29,052 nucleotides of DNA from Leishmania donovani (Eukaryota > Euglenozoa > Kinetoplastea > Trypanosomatida > Trypanosomatidae). The position numbers were made by a program, and so were the translations under genes. Positions 19,403-28,600 of this stretch are shown in pieces (positions within the stretch are counted from its first letter, which is position 1; each line of letters starts with the position of its first letter). The notes beneath the pieces are model-generated. The model searched no databases and was not told where the DNA came from. It worked only from the letters and a program-made list of their open reading frames with translations. Location of the stretch: NCBI RefSeq assembly GCF_000227135.1, contig NC_018228.1, positions 249,096 to 278,147 of the forward strand, in the 5' to 3' direction.

Positions 19403-20747
19403 CCGCCCTTTGATCAGATCACCACGGAGCTCTACGCTTCCGCTTTCGAGAAGGGCATGGCGGAGAAGATGGCAGAGATCAGGCGACCAAGCCCAAACCT
19501 GACGAGCCCACCCTCGAAAACACGGTTGCGGCACTGGGGCGGGGCGGGGCGCCGCTTGGGCGCGCACGTCTGGCCTTCCAAAACCCCTGCCCCGCAGACG
19601 CAAAACCGGAAATGCAAAATCCGGAGCAGGCCCACGCCCCAAAGTTCTCCGCCCACACGGACAAGATCTACCCCGATGGCGCCTTTTACAACCGCATCAA
19701 GGCTGTGCACGACGAGCGTTCCAGCCTCGCTGGTGAAGACTTGCGGCTGGTTTGAAAATACGCCGAAGGGTTTCGCAGGGCCGGCGCCGGCCTTGGCAAC
19801 GCAGCGAAGGAGAAGCCGAGGCAAGCGAACGAGCGCCCCGCCAACCCCAAGAGCGGTTTTGCAGAAGGGGGACGGACACACGGGGGACCGCGCTGCTTGT
19901 TGTGGGTGGCGCCGCCCGGGCTTGGGGGCCTCGGCGTGGTAGGGGCCACGCGCCCCAAGAAGGGGGCAAGGAACGTTTGCTATACGGAAGGAAAGCGTTT
20001 ATTAACGCAAACCGGGCGCCGCAGCAGCCGCTAGCGTCTCTGAGAGGCCGCGGGGGGCACCACAACCCGTTTTAGGCAAGGGCCCAGCGCGCCGGACGCG
20101 GTGACGCGAAGGACACAAGCGCCATCACCGTGGAGATTGCGCAGCTGCGGCTGAGAAAGGCAAAGCCGCTCGGCAAGAAGAGCTTTTCCGAGCGGCAGCT
20201 GCAGAACCAGATGGCCGGCCCGGCATCCGCGGAGGCCTTGCTGCGCGATATGGGCGATGCGGCGGCGTCGAAGGTGAAGAGGGAGGCGGCTGACATCAAG
20301 CAGATGATTCGCGAGGAGGGTGGGGACTTCGAGCTGGCGCCCTGGGACTGGAAGCACTACGCGGAGCGAGTACGCAAGCAGCGGTACGACCTCGACGATA
20401 ACGAAACGAAGCCGTACTTTGAGCTGAACAACGTGCTTGAGCGTGGCGTGTTCTACACGGCGGAGAAGCTGTACGGTGTGACGATGCAGCGGCGCACGGA
20501 TCTGCCGGTGTACCACCCCGACGCGATGTCGTTTGAGATGTTTGACTGCATGGGTGAGTCACTCGCCATTTTCCGCCTTGACCCTTACGCGCGCGCAAGC
20601 AAGCGTGGTGGTTGGTGGATGACCTTCTATGCTCGCCAGAGCCCCCTCCTTGGCCAGAATCCGGCCGTGCACATTGTACTAAACGTTGTGAAGCCGGCTG
20701 AAGGCAGGCCAACCTTGCCGAGCCGCAGCGACGTGACGACGCTCTTC

Positions 20748-20762
20748 CATGAGTTCGGCCAC
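20748..20762 (+). other. HEFGH zinc-binding motif of the M3 peptidase
   Basis: Two His ligands and the catalytic Glu of the M3 family are intact. The third ligand Glu lies 29 residues after the HEFGH glutamate, at 20835-20837, which is normal for the family. Confidence 0.93.
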
Positions 20763-20964
20763 GGACTGCACGGCATGCTAAGCAACCCCAAGTACTCGAC
20801 TCTTTCCGGCACAAGCGTCGCCCGTGACTTCCTCGAGTTTCCATCGCAGATCAACGAGCACTGGGCAATGTACAACGCCGTGTTGAAGAACTACGCCATT
20901 CGCTACGAAACCAAAAAGCCGATCCCGCAGGCGCTGGTGGATCGCATGAAGGCGGCCGAGACAT

Positions 20965-20978
20965 ACGGCGCGGCTTCC
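20965..20978 (+). other. Single-base frameshift in the peptidase
   Basis: Upstream frame gives AETYGAAS and then nonsense. The next frame gives FHTIEVVKAAYLDLCWHL, the expected continuation. Loss of one G from a short G run at 20972-20973 explains it. Confidence 0.85.
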
Positions 20979-21388
20979 ACACCATCGAGGTGGTCAAGGC
21001 GGCGTACCTCGATCTCTGCTGGCACCTGGTTGCGGAGGAAACGGCTGCGCCACCACAAGCGCAGGTGGAGGAGGCGGCGATGAAGTCCTTTGGTGTTGGG
21101 ATGACCGAAGTGCCGCCGCGCTACCACAGCGGGTACTTCATGTACACTTTCTCTGGCGGATATGCGTCGAACTACTACGTGTACCAGTGGGCGCGTGTGC
21201 TGGACTGCGACGAGTTCAAGTGGTTCCTGGAGAACGGCGGGCTGGCGCGCGAGAACGGTGACCACCTGCGTGCGTGCGTGCTCTCTGCGTGCGGCTCGGT
21301 AGACGCGAACGTTGCGTACGAGAAGTTCGCCGGCCGCAAGGCAAACACGAAGGCGTTCTTGCGCATCAACGGCCTGCTGGACAAATAG

Positions 21389-21500
21389 TCTCGTTGGTGC
21401 TAGTGTGCGCGCAACTCCGCTCTTATCTGTTATTTTTCTCTTTGGGGCGTTGTTGGTGCTCCGTGCGTGTTCGCCGCTAACGCGTCAGCGTTGGTACGGT
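21389..21500. other. 3' flank of the peptidase gene
   Basis: Ordinary-looking T-rich 3' UTR sequence for about 90 bases (CTTATCTGTTATTTTTCTC near 21420), after which the GC-rich retroelement zone begins. The exact junction is not visible. Confidence 0.4.
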
Positions 21501-22149
21501 TGGGGTTCGGCATGAAGCCGGCCACCCCAACCCGGCGTCCCGGCCCCATACCCCCCGGTGGGGGAGGCCGAAAGCCCGCGAACATGCCTTTCGGGGCGGG
21601 CGAGCGCGGCGCCGGCCCCGGAAGAAAGACCCTTTTTCAGCAGCATGGCCGGGATGGGGGCCTTGGCCGCCCCCCATTTATGCGCCGCCCCGCCCCCGCT
21701 CGTAGCCACGCGCGGCGTCATCACCCACGCGCGCGTTTGGCGGCCAGACGCTTGTGCGCGGCGCGGCGGTGCAGAGCGTAGCCTGGGGCCTATCTTAAGA
21801 GGTGCGAAGCGGGGTGTACGCGGTACGCCAAAAGAAAAGCGCATTCTCCACCATCGGGGCGTCTCGGCGATGACCTCGTCGTGTGGTGTGTGCTTTCCGC
21901 GATACATTTTGCTGTGAACGCGTGCGCTTCTTTCAAAGTAAAATGGATTTAGGCACTATGCCCTGACACGCCAAGATGGCGGGGTGTCCATCCTCGTCCG
22001 CGATGGGGCGCGGTGGCCGCCGGCGCGCGTGCTTTGCGGCCCGGCTTCGGGCTTGTCTGCCACACTCTGACCCCCGCCTGGCTAGTTGACTGTGAAGATG
22101 GTCGCCTCGTACGCGGCAAAAGGCCGGCACGTCACCCCGTAGGTGCTGC

Positions 22150-22330
22150 CGCCGATGTCCGCCAAGATCCCGACCGGCGCACTGGTTATGTTTTCCATGG
22201 ATGCGAGCTTCAACAGTCTCCTTTCCGACGTCTCTCAGTCGCCGGGGGCGCATGGCGAACGCCTAGCGCAGCGGGGTGCGGATATGAAGCTGGGGTGCGT
22301 CGGCTCCGGCGCCCGGCGTGGGGTTCGGCG
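22150..22330 (+). pseudogene. Retroelement AP-like endonuclease fragment
   Basis: One frame gives TGALVMFSMDASFNSLLSDV followed by SQSPGAHGERLAQRGADMKL. This matches the shape of the ingi-clade endonuclease around its GDFN.H...WD motif, followed by G..LA. The motif itself is altered (MDASFN for GDFN). A little downstream, RLHSWKKAGWLGFL (about 22459-22500) resembles the W.KARW.EF linker that lies between endonuclease and reverse transcriptase. N-terminal endonuclease motifs were not recovered. Confidence 0.5.
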
Positions 22331-23129
22331 GAGGATGTTTGGTGCGGTCATGGGCGGCCCGGTTCGCCCCAGACAGCGTTTGCGCACGGGCACAAATGAG
22401 CGCAGTGTGCTTGGCCAGACCCTGGGCGGACCGATCGCCTTCGAGTCCCGCCGCCTTCACAGCTGGAAGAAGGCGGGCTGGCTGGGGTTTCTGCGTTGCG
22501 CGTGTCGCCGCTTACGCCTGGGAGGCCACCGCTTTGAGGACTAGAGTTTGGCCAACGCGGCGAAAAACGTTTCCGGATCGTTCGCCATTGCCTGTGGCGC
22601 AGGCGGTCGCACCGGCGTCGCGTAACCCCGCGCCCCCGGTCGCACACTGCGGGCACTTCCCCCCTACGTACGCGCATCCCCGTGCACACGCTGGCCGCGG
22701 ATGTAGCGAAGATCACCCGTGCCGGCGTCAAGCGCGATGTTTCCCCGCGCGGTTGCGAAGCGCACTCTCTTTTTGGCGCCGGAGTTCACCAGGATGAGGA
22801 AAGCGAATACCAGGTGCCGTGGCCTGCCCCTCGCTTGGCGGCTTGCCCCACTGCCGCCGTCGACGCCGGAAGATCGCCATGGGCTGGTTGCGAGACACGC
22901 GACCCCCCCCCCCACTTGGAGCCAACAACCGCTGGCAGCTGGCACATCGCCGAGCCTTTCTACGCCCACCGCCCGCGGGTCTTCCCTTTGATGGTCGTCA
23001 GCGGCGCCCCATCGAACGCCAAGACCCGGACCAACGACCAACCCGCGATGTGCGCCAAGCAATGGGCGCGGCATGTCGGCGCGCCCACCTTCATATGACC
23101 CCGCCCCCCCGCCACCGCTTTCCCCCTTT

Positions 23130-23905
23130 TCTCCCCAGCGGAGCTCGAGAAGGCGTTGCGCGAAATGCGTCTCGGGCCCGCCCCCGGTCCGGCTCATATG
23201 CGCTTCGGGGCAATTTGTGAGCTCCCCCATGTGGGGCTTTGCCCGCTGCTCACGCTCTAAAGCCCATCGGTTGTCCGTGGTCAGGTGCCCGATGCGTGAA
23301 GGCTGGGCACGTTCACCTCACACCGAAGGCTGGCAAACCTCGCAAAGACCTCCTCCCCCACAGACCCGTTACGCTGACGAGAAATTCGTGCAAGATCCTA
23401 GAACGCATGACCCCCCGATGCATCCAGACCACCCATTGAGCCCAGGGCACCCCCGCAACAGACGGGCTTCCGCTTGCAGAGGTCTACGCGGGACCCCGCG
23501 CTGTGTCTGGCGTCGCGCATTCTTTCCCGAGAGCGGGGGACAAGGCGGGCGTGGCCCTGATCGGCGAAGCCCGGGGTTTTCACCCATTAGACCACCGCCG
23601 CCCCACTGGCACGCCGGGGCGCTACGGGGCGCGCCCGTGGCGGATCTTTCGGGATTTGCATTTTATCCCAGCCAGCGCCCCCCGCACGCAGGCGCGCAGG
23701 CGCACAGCCCCAACCCACGCACCGCCCGCCGGCCCGCGGTGCCCAAAGGGAACCGGTCCCCCGCCCTTTACCCGTCATCATCGCGATGAGCCCCCCCACG
23801 GCAGGCGCCCCAATACGCCCTTAGGGGGTGAACACGCCCCCTTTGCCGATGATTGCGCCACCATTACGCGTGGCTCGGCGCACCCTCGGGGCCGCCCGGG
23901 GCGCC
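23130..23905 (+). pseudogene. Retroelement reverse transcriptase, broken
   Basis: Segments appear in order in different frames: AELEKALREMRLGPAPGPAH (from 23138) up to a stop at 23258; PKAGKPRKDLLPHRPVTLTR then NSCKILERM (about 23316-23409), the typical RT motif with 'KAGK...RPV.LT...CK.LER'; PQQTGFRLQRSTRDPALCLA (from 23453); VALIGEARGFHPLDH (about 23551-23595), in place of the D..RAFD..DH catalytic motif; and GGEHAPFADDCATITRG with the catalytic FADD box at 23842-23853. At least three frame changes are needed, and the first catalytic Asp region is altered, so it is inactive. Confidence 0.85.
23842..23853 (+). other. FADD catalytic box of the reverse transcriptase
   Basis: TTTGCCGATGAT encodes F-A-D-D, the (Y/F)xDD motif of reverse transcriptases, in the context EHAPFADDCAT. 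Confidence 0.8.
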
Positions 23906-24519
23906 TTTGCGGGGTGGGAAAAAACCGCTTCATAGAACCCAGAAAACCCCAAACTGACTACACGCTGCTGTAGTTAACGCGGCTTGGCAAGCTCACACTC
24001 ACAGCGAGCGGGGTCGCCAGCACGGAGGACAGGCGCCCACGTAGATCGGGCCTTGCGCGCCGAGCGCCTGCGCCTGCTGCGGCTCCGTGCCATCGCGCCG
24101 CCTTCCTTGGGGCCCGGAAGGGGAACCAAGCCGCCCCCCCCCCACCCAGCTTTTGCCCACCCCCGCCGCCCCTTTGATACCGCAGCTTGGCGCGCGGAAA
24201 AGCCCCCGACCCGCAGGCGCCTTTAAAAAGCCCCAGCGCAATACTGCAGGGGTGGTTGCCAGAATCCCAAGCGGCGCCCCACGTGCCCCGCGCTACACCG
24301 AAAAGCCAAATTTGAAAAGCTGGACGCCGAGGCGCCACCACGATGCCCACAAGACCACTTGAACGTCACCGCAAAAGGGGGTATGATGAGTGACCTCGCT
24401 CGGCAGATGTTCCCCCCCCCCCACCCGATGCACGACTAAGTGGGTGCCGCCACGCCCTTCTAAAGCACCTTTGACGGGCTCGACGGTCGACACCCCGCGA
24501 CTTCCCTTCGACTCGCTGA

Positions 24520-25038
24520 ACGCCCCTTCTTCCACCTAACCCTGAAAGGCTGCCCATCAGCCGACGACCTCCCGACAAGAAGCAAGCCGCCGACTACGCG
24601 CTCTGGGCTGACGGCGCCTTAAAGCCAACGTTCGGCTCTGGCGGGGTATCAATTCTTGAACACCATTGCATACGCATTGCAAAAGCCGAGGTTGCAGCAG
24701 GGGAGCGCGCGCGCAGCTACCGGGAAGAATTCGTCGCCTTGGAAGCTGGCCTACGCGTCCCGCCAACCCCCCCCCCCATGCCCACCCTTCACCCCCATAC
24801 GAACGCGGCCGCGGTCTTCACAGACTCGCTCCCTTTCATGAAGGCCCTGAACATCGGGCCGGTGACGGCTTTGGACGGCGCACTCAGGCCCATCTGGTGG
24901 CTCATTCTTCACCTTGCAAAGCGCAAGATGCGACTTTCCTTCCAGTTTGCCTTTGGCCGCGCAGGTATTTCTCAGCGTGGCCGCGTCGACGAGCTCGCGA
25001 AAACAGGCTGCCGTCTCCCTAAGAACGTTTCAGCCTAG
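24520..25038 (+). pseudogene. Retroelement RNase H domain, still open
   Basis: A single open stretch of about 172 codons without stop or frameshift, unlike the rest of the element. It shows ALWADGALKP (first catalytic Asp at 24610-24612), SYREEFVALEAGL (catalytic Glu near 24724-24729), AAAVFTDSLPFMKALNIGP (second Asp at 24823-24825), RPIWWLILHLAKRKMR, FQFAFGRAG and RVDELAK (fourth acidic residue). This is the type I RNase H pattern seen in ingi/L1Tc. The usual GH before the last helix is GR here. There is no ATG at its head, and it would have been part of a polyprotein. A C-run coding Pro (near 24770) sits in a loop and may hide an indel. Confidence 0.82.
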
Positions 25039-25259
25039 ACCACGGACATCTTCAGCATCGTCCGACGCCTGAAGGTCCATCAAGACCTCGCCGTGCTACA
25101 AGATCCTCCCCGCGCAGCGCCAGCGACTCCTCGGAGAAAATCCGTTTAACCCCACGTGCCCCCACCCCATTCGCCACGGGCAGCCCGTAGCGGCACACTT
25201 TCGATGTGACACGCCCCGACGCTTCCGATGGCTTCACAGCCTGATCCACCCTGAAGAAG

Positions 25260-27180
25260 ATATGCGATGCCGATGGTGCCGACCAGACGCCGACACCCCC
25301 CCCCTGACGACGCCATTGTGGACCCACCGCAAACCCACCGACACACACATCCCGCTTCCTGTCACCGCAACCCTCTCCTCCCCTTGATCCGCGTCCGCAC
25401 CTCCCACCCAAAGTCTCGCCGGGGCTGCCCCTTCAACGCCCCTGAAACGAACGCCCCATTCGATTCGCCGCCCTTCTGCCCCGTCTACCCCGACGTTCTC
25501 GCTCAGCGAAATAGTCTTTGCAGGCACCTGAAGGCTGCGCATCGCATTCCTCAGCGTCAGCCCCTCTTCAATAGTGCTCGGACCGTTTCTGCAACCCCAG
25601 AGGGGGGTGGTGCGAATACGCTGCCCCCACCGCGCGTTCCACACCTGCGGCCGCGTCGCTGTCGACGCGCGCTTGATTGACACGCACCTGCGACAACGCT
25701 TTCCGTTCCCAGCCGCCGTCACGACCGCCCCTGCGCCGGCTTTTGCCCTTCTCCCTGCGGCAGAACCGCCGCCGCATAGGCCTTCGCTTCCCTCGGTGTG
25801 GGAAGAAGCATCGCCGGAAGCGTTCGCCGTTCGGCCGTCACCGGTGGCCCCTCCGTCCCCAACCCCGCGATCAGGCCACACGCGCCACGGTTACCCCAGC
25901 CGCCGAAAAACCCCACCCCCGGCAATGCCCTCTCTGTGTCCACACCTTGCTCCCCCAAAATTACTTTCGTCACTGCGAACCGCTCCGTCGTTTTCTGCTC
26001 CGCTTCGTACGCCCGCCAGACCCGGGCCCCGAGCGCCGCAGCCACCTCCGCCCAGCGGGCCGCCGCTGGAGGTGCCCCCACCCCCCGCAGGTGTACTGCA
26101 GGTATTCGATCCGCCGACGTTGCCACAAGGTGAATCCCGTTGCATCGGCCTTCTCTTCCCGGGGGCGGACGGTGGCGCCACCCGCTGCCCCTGAGACACG
26201 CCCCTATCCGTTGCGGAACCCCCCGCCAATCATCCCGGCCGTGTGGTCTGCCCCGCCTGTGGGACGCCCGTTGTGCGTTTTCGCCTTGGCGCACGCCACC
26301 GGTCGGCGCACGCGACCCTTTTCCCCCGGACAGAAAGGTTGGCCACGACCCGGTCGAACGCCGCGCTGTTGGGATGATGCACGCCGTGCCCGCCCCCACC
26401 GTCTTCGTGTCTACTTAAGGGCTGGCGAACTGAGGGCGCACCAGGCAGAGAAACATGCTCGCAGCCCCCGCCCCAGCGCCGAGCCCTCATTCTACTGCCA
26501 GTTGCGCTCAGCTACCCATTTCGTGCGCTCCAGACTGCTATTCCATGTATGCGAGCACCACCCGAAACACCGCGCAGGCATGTTCACAGAGAATGGCGTG
26601 CTTAGGACGCCAAAGCCCCGCCACCCAAAACGCCACAGCGCACGATATGCCTCAGCACCTTCACCATCCCCGCCCCGTTCACGGCCCACCCCACCCGCGC
26701 CAAACGGGGCTGGCGATCTTGCAAAAGCCTCGCCGTGGGTGCGTGACCACCGCTGCAAGGAGTTCCCCGAGCGTCTACGGTGTTTCCCGGGTCTGGAAGA
26801 AGAACAACGTCGTCACGGAATTGCCGGCGCCAGCGCTGCAAAGGTCGCCCTTGCTTCCCCCCATGCTCAATTTCTCTGAGAGCCGTTTGGTCTGCCCGGC
26901 CCATTCCCGCCCCCGCCCGGGGAGGCACCCGACCCGTCCCCACCGCCGGCGCAGACCGTCCAAAGCGCCCGCCCCTCATTGTTTCGAGATTATGCGTTGC
27001 CTCGGCTTTGCGCTCCGACAACCCAGAGGGGGGTCCGCTTCCGGCGAAAGGGGCGCGTGGGCCATCGGAAAGAAGCTTCCGCGCACAGGGGGCTGTGTCG
27101 CTGGCGGGGGTGGTGCCCTCAAATTGCGCTTCTTTGCGGCGCGCAAAAGCAGAAGAGCTTGCTCATGGGGCGCCAAACGG
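25260..27180 (+). pseudogene. Retroelement C-terminal region with decayed C2H2 fingers
   Basis: Downstream of RNase H, zinc-finger units recur in different frames. CRWC at 25268-25279. Unit at 25477-25542: C..Y, 12 residues, H, 4 residues, H (second Cys lost to Tyr), ending SLCRHLKAAH. CPLC at 25926-25937 with His at 25971. Unit at 26249-26311: complete CPACGTPV to ARHRSAH. GELRAHQAEKH near 26421-26453, preceded by CTPC in another frame. Unit at 26496-26558: second Cys to Arg. Unit at 26754-26816: second Cys to Phe, first His to Glu, ending GLEEEQRRH. A frameshifted one near 27108-27172. The CX2CX12HX3-4H spacing is kept in most units, so they are real relics. They presumably bound nucleic acid for the element. 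Confidence 0.7.
26249..26311 (+). other. Intact C2H2 zinc finger in the retroelement
   Basis: Cys 26249, Cys 26258, His 26297 and His 26309 give the exact spacing CX2C-X12-HX3H. It is the only one of the decayed units in which all four ligands remain in one frame. Confidence 0.75.
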
Positions 27181-28184
27181 TCATGGGTGCGTGCCTCGCT
27201 TCCGTGGCGCTCGGGGTGGCCATTCCTAAACAAAAAAAGGTCTGGGGTTCTGTAACGAAAGCGTCCGAACGCCGCCCTCAATCGCGCGCTGAACTTCACG
27301 CGGCGGTCGACCTTGCAGTCGCGACTCCCACCGCCGTCTCTTTCACTGCCTTTCCACCACGGCATCTTGTGCATTAAGCTTCCTTCTGCTACTTTTTCCA
27401 TGTGTGCCAGCGTGTCGGCCAGCGTATCCGTGCGGCTGCCTTCGCGGCCTCGCTTTCAGAACCGTCTACAGGAGGTGTTTGTGCGCCCACCCACGCGAAA
27501 CCACGCAGGACCATGCGCTATCCTGTCTGCTGACTTCTCCACCTCCTGGAACTGCCGCGTGCTTCGCATTGTCCGCGTCAGAAGAGATTTCGCCGCTACG
27601 CGCCTAGTGTTCGGCCCTGGCACTCGCTTTTCTCTCTCTGACTCTTCCCCCTCTCTCTTGTCTTTTTCCGCCCCACCCCTTTCATCATACGCGTACCCCG
27701 CCGCTCCGTTTGATACGCTTCCCTCTTTCCTTTGAATCCCTTCCCTTTCTTGATCGCGCCTCTCTGTGTATGTGTGCTTTCAAGTGCGAAGACTTCTTAC
27801 CAATCCGTTGTCGCTTCATTATTATCGGCAGGTGTTCATTTCAGCCCGATACCTGTCGTATTTGTCTTTGACCCCCAGCTCTCACCAACCCCTTCTCCAA
27901 ATCTGTTTCAGTAACTTTTTTGTGCGCTCGTCAAAAGCAAGACGATGTACATCAACCCCGCCAAAGGCGCGACTGGCTTTATGACCGCTGTTCGCCCTCC
28001 GCAACGCAAACTTACATCAACGCAGGCCATATCCTCAGCGCGGAACGGTCCAACAAGCCTCCACCCATCCCACTCACTCTTCTTTCTGCCGTCCTCCACC
28101 TCTGTACTTCTAATTACTCATCTCCGTTAACCACCTCTCTCCTTCATCTGCTCATAATCATTCTTCGTGGGTGATGTAGCCCCC

Positions 28185-28246
28185 CCCCCCCCCGCACGCT
28201 TTCAAGATGCAGCAATTTTGCCCTCACATCGCAGGCGCCGCTCCCA
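28185..28246 (+). repeat. Left copy of 62-base duplication flanking a gap
   Basis: Identical to 28346-28407 (offset 161) and starting within a C run. It ends at the N run, and the other copy starts right after it, so this is another unmerged contig overlap. Confidence 0.93.
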
Positions 28247-28345
28247 NNNNNNNNNNNNNNNNNNNNNNNNNNNNNNNNNNNNNNNNNNNNNNNNNNNNNN
28301 NNNNNNNNNNNNNNNNNNNNNNNNNNNNNNNNNNNNNNNNNNNNN
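28247..28345. other. Assembly gap (99 N), probably artificial
   Basis: A run of 99 unknown bases between exact 62-base copies. A C run (14 bases on the left copy, 9 on the right) is the likely cause of the break. Confidence 0.93.
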
Positions 28346-28407
28346 CCCCCCCCCGCACGCTTTCAAGATGCAGCAATTTTGCCCTCACATCGCAGGCGCC
28401 GCTCCCA
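28346..28407 (+). repeat. Right copy of 62-base duplication flanking a gap
   Basis: Second copy of 28185-28246. The sequence then continues past the end of the left copy (CACACTGCCC), as expected for the next contig. Confidence 0.93.
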
Positions 28408-28600
28408 CACACTGCCCGAGCCCGTATCCTCGCACTTCCTGTCAAACTCGCGTGCGTCGATAATTCGCTCATCGCTGTGCACCACCCCTCGGCGCCTGTT
28501 TGTGTGTCCGTTTCGTAGGTTGGTTTTGCTCTCTTATAGATCAGAATATCTCCATACAAGCCGTCAGAACAACGAAGCCGCCCCCCATCACTGCCTCCCT

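Larger units (their letters stand above)
19403..21388 (+). pseudogene. Peptidyl-dipeptidase (M3, DCP family), frameshifted
   Basis: A zinc metallopeptidase that removes dipeptides from peptide C-termini. The reading starts in one frame with PPFDQITTELYASAFEKGMA (about 19403-19480). It shifts frame near 19481 and runs PDEPTLENTVAALGRG to EDLRLV, then meets TGA at 19753. A noisy part follows (19760-20100) with fragments such as QQPLASLR in another frame. From about 20105 it is clean to about 20968: EIAQLRLRKAK, then EAADIKQMIREEGGDF, then the zinc site HEFGH at 20748-20762 and the third ligand Glu at 20835-20837 (FLEFPSQINEHW). One base is missing near 20968-20975 (AETYGA, then HTIEVVKAAYLD in the next frame). 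The end is intact with PPRYHSGYF and GGYASNYYVYQW, stopping at 21386. No start codon could be fixed. It is either a pseudogene or a functional gene with consensus errors. The surrounding homopolymer problem favours at least some errors. Confidence 0.88.
21500..27400 (+). mobile_element. Degenerate ingi/L1Tc-type non-LTR retrotransposon (DIRE)
   Basis: In one orientation and in the order known for the ingi clade, I find remnants of an AP-like endonuclease (about 22150-22330), reverse transcriptase (about 23130-23900), a thumb-like region (24470-24560), RNase H (24520-25038) and a C-terminal zinc-finger region (about 25260-27180). Stops and frame changes occur throughout, so no full ORF remains. 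Length (about 5.9 kb at most) fits a full element of this clade, roughly 5 kb. Leishmania carries only dead copies called DIREs, often near chromosome ends. The presence of RNase H excludes the SLACS/CZAR/CRE family, and the absence of a tyrosine recombinase excludes TATE. Ends, target-site duplication and poly-A tail were not found, so the boundaries are approximate. Confidence 0.85.
27401..28600. other. Less GC-rich flank with a splice-acceptor-like tract
   Basis: Base composition is visibly lower in GC and free of the long G and A runs seen at 17.6-27.4 kb. A pyrimidine-rich stretch (about 27620-27740, 27880-27909) ends in TGTTTCAG with AG at 27910-27911. The ATG at 27945 opens a frame of only 61 codons (MYINPAKGATGFMTAVRPPQ), which I do not recognise and do not call as a gene. 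A 99-N gap with duplicated flanks lies at 28247-28345. The stretch may be a leader or a convergent junction. Confidence 0.5.

Noticed and set aside
18442..19413. Long + frame of 323 codons before the peptidase
   Set aside because: Composition is Pro/Arg/Gly/Lys driven by homopolymers, no motif is seen, and other frames in the same stretch are equally open.
25677..26879. Long + frame of 400 codons read as one protein
   Set aside because: Zinc-finger units of the retroelement tail fall in different frames across it, so it is one frame of a decayed element and not a gene.
27945..28130. Short + frame MYINPAKG... after a splice-like AG
   Set aside because: Only 61 codons with no recognised family or clear codon bias, and it is followed by an unstructured pyrimidine-rich sequence. 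The splice-like tract alone is not enough.
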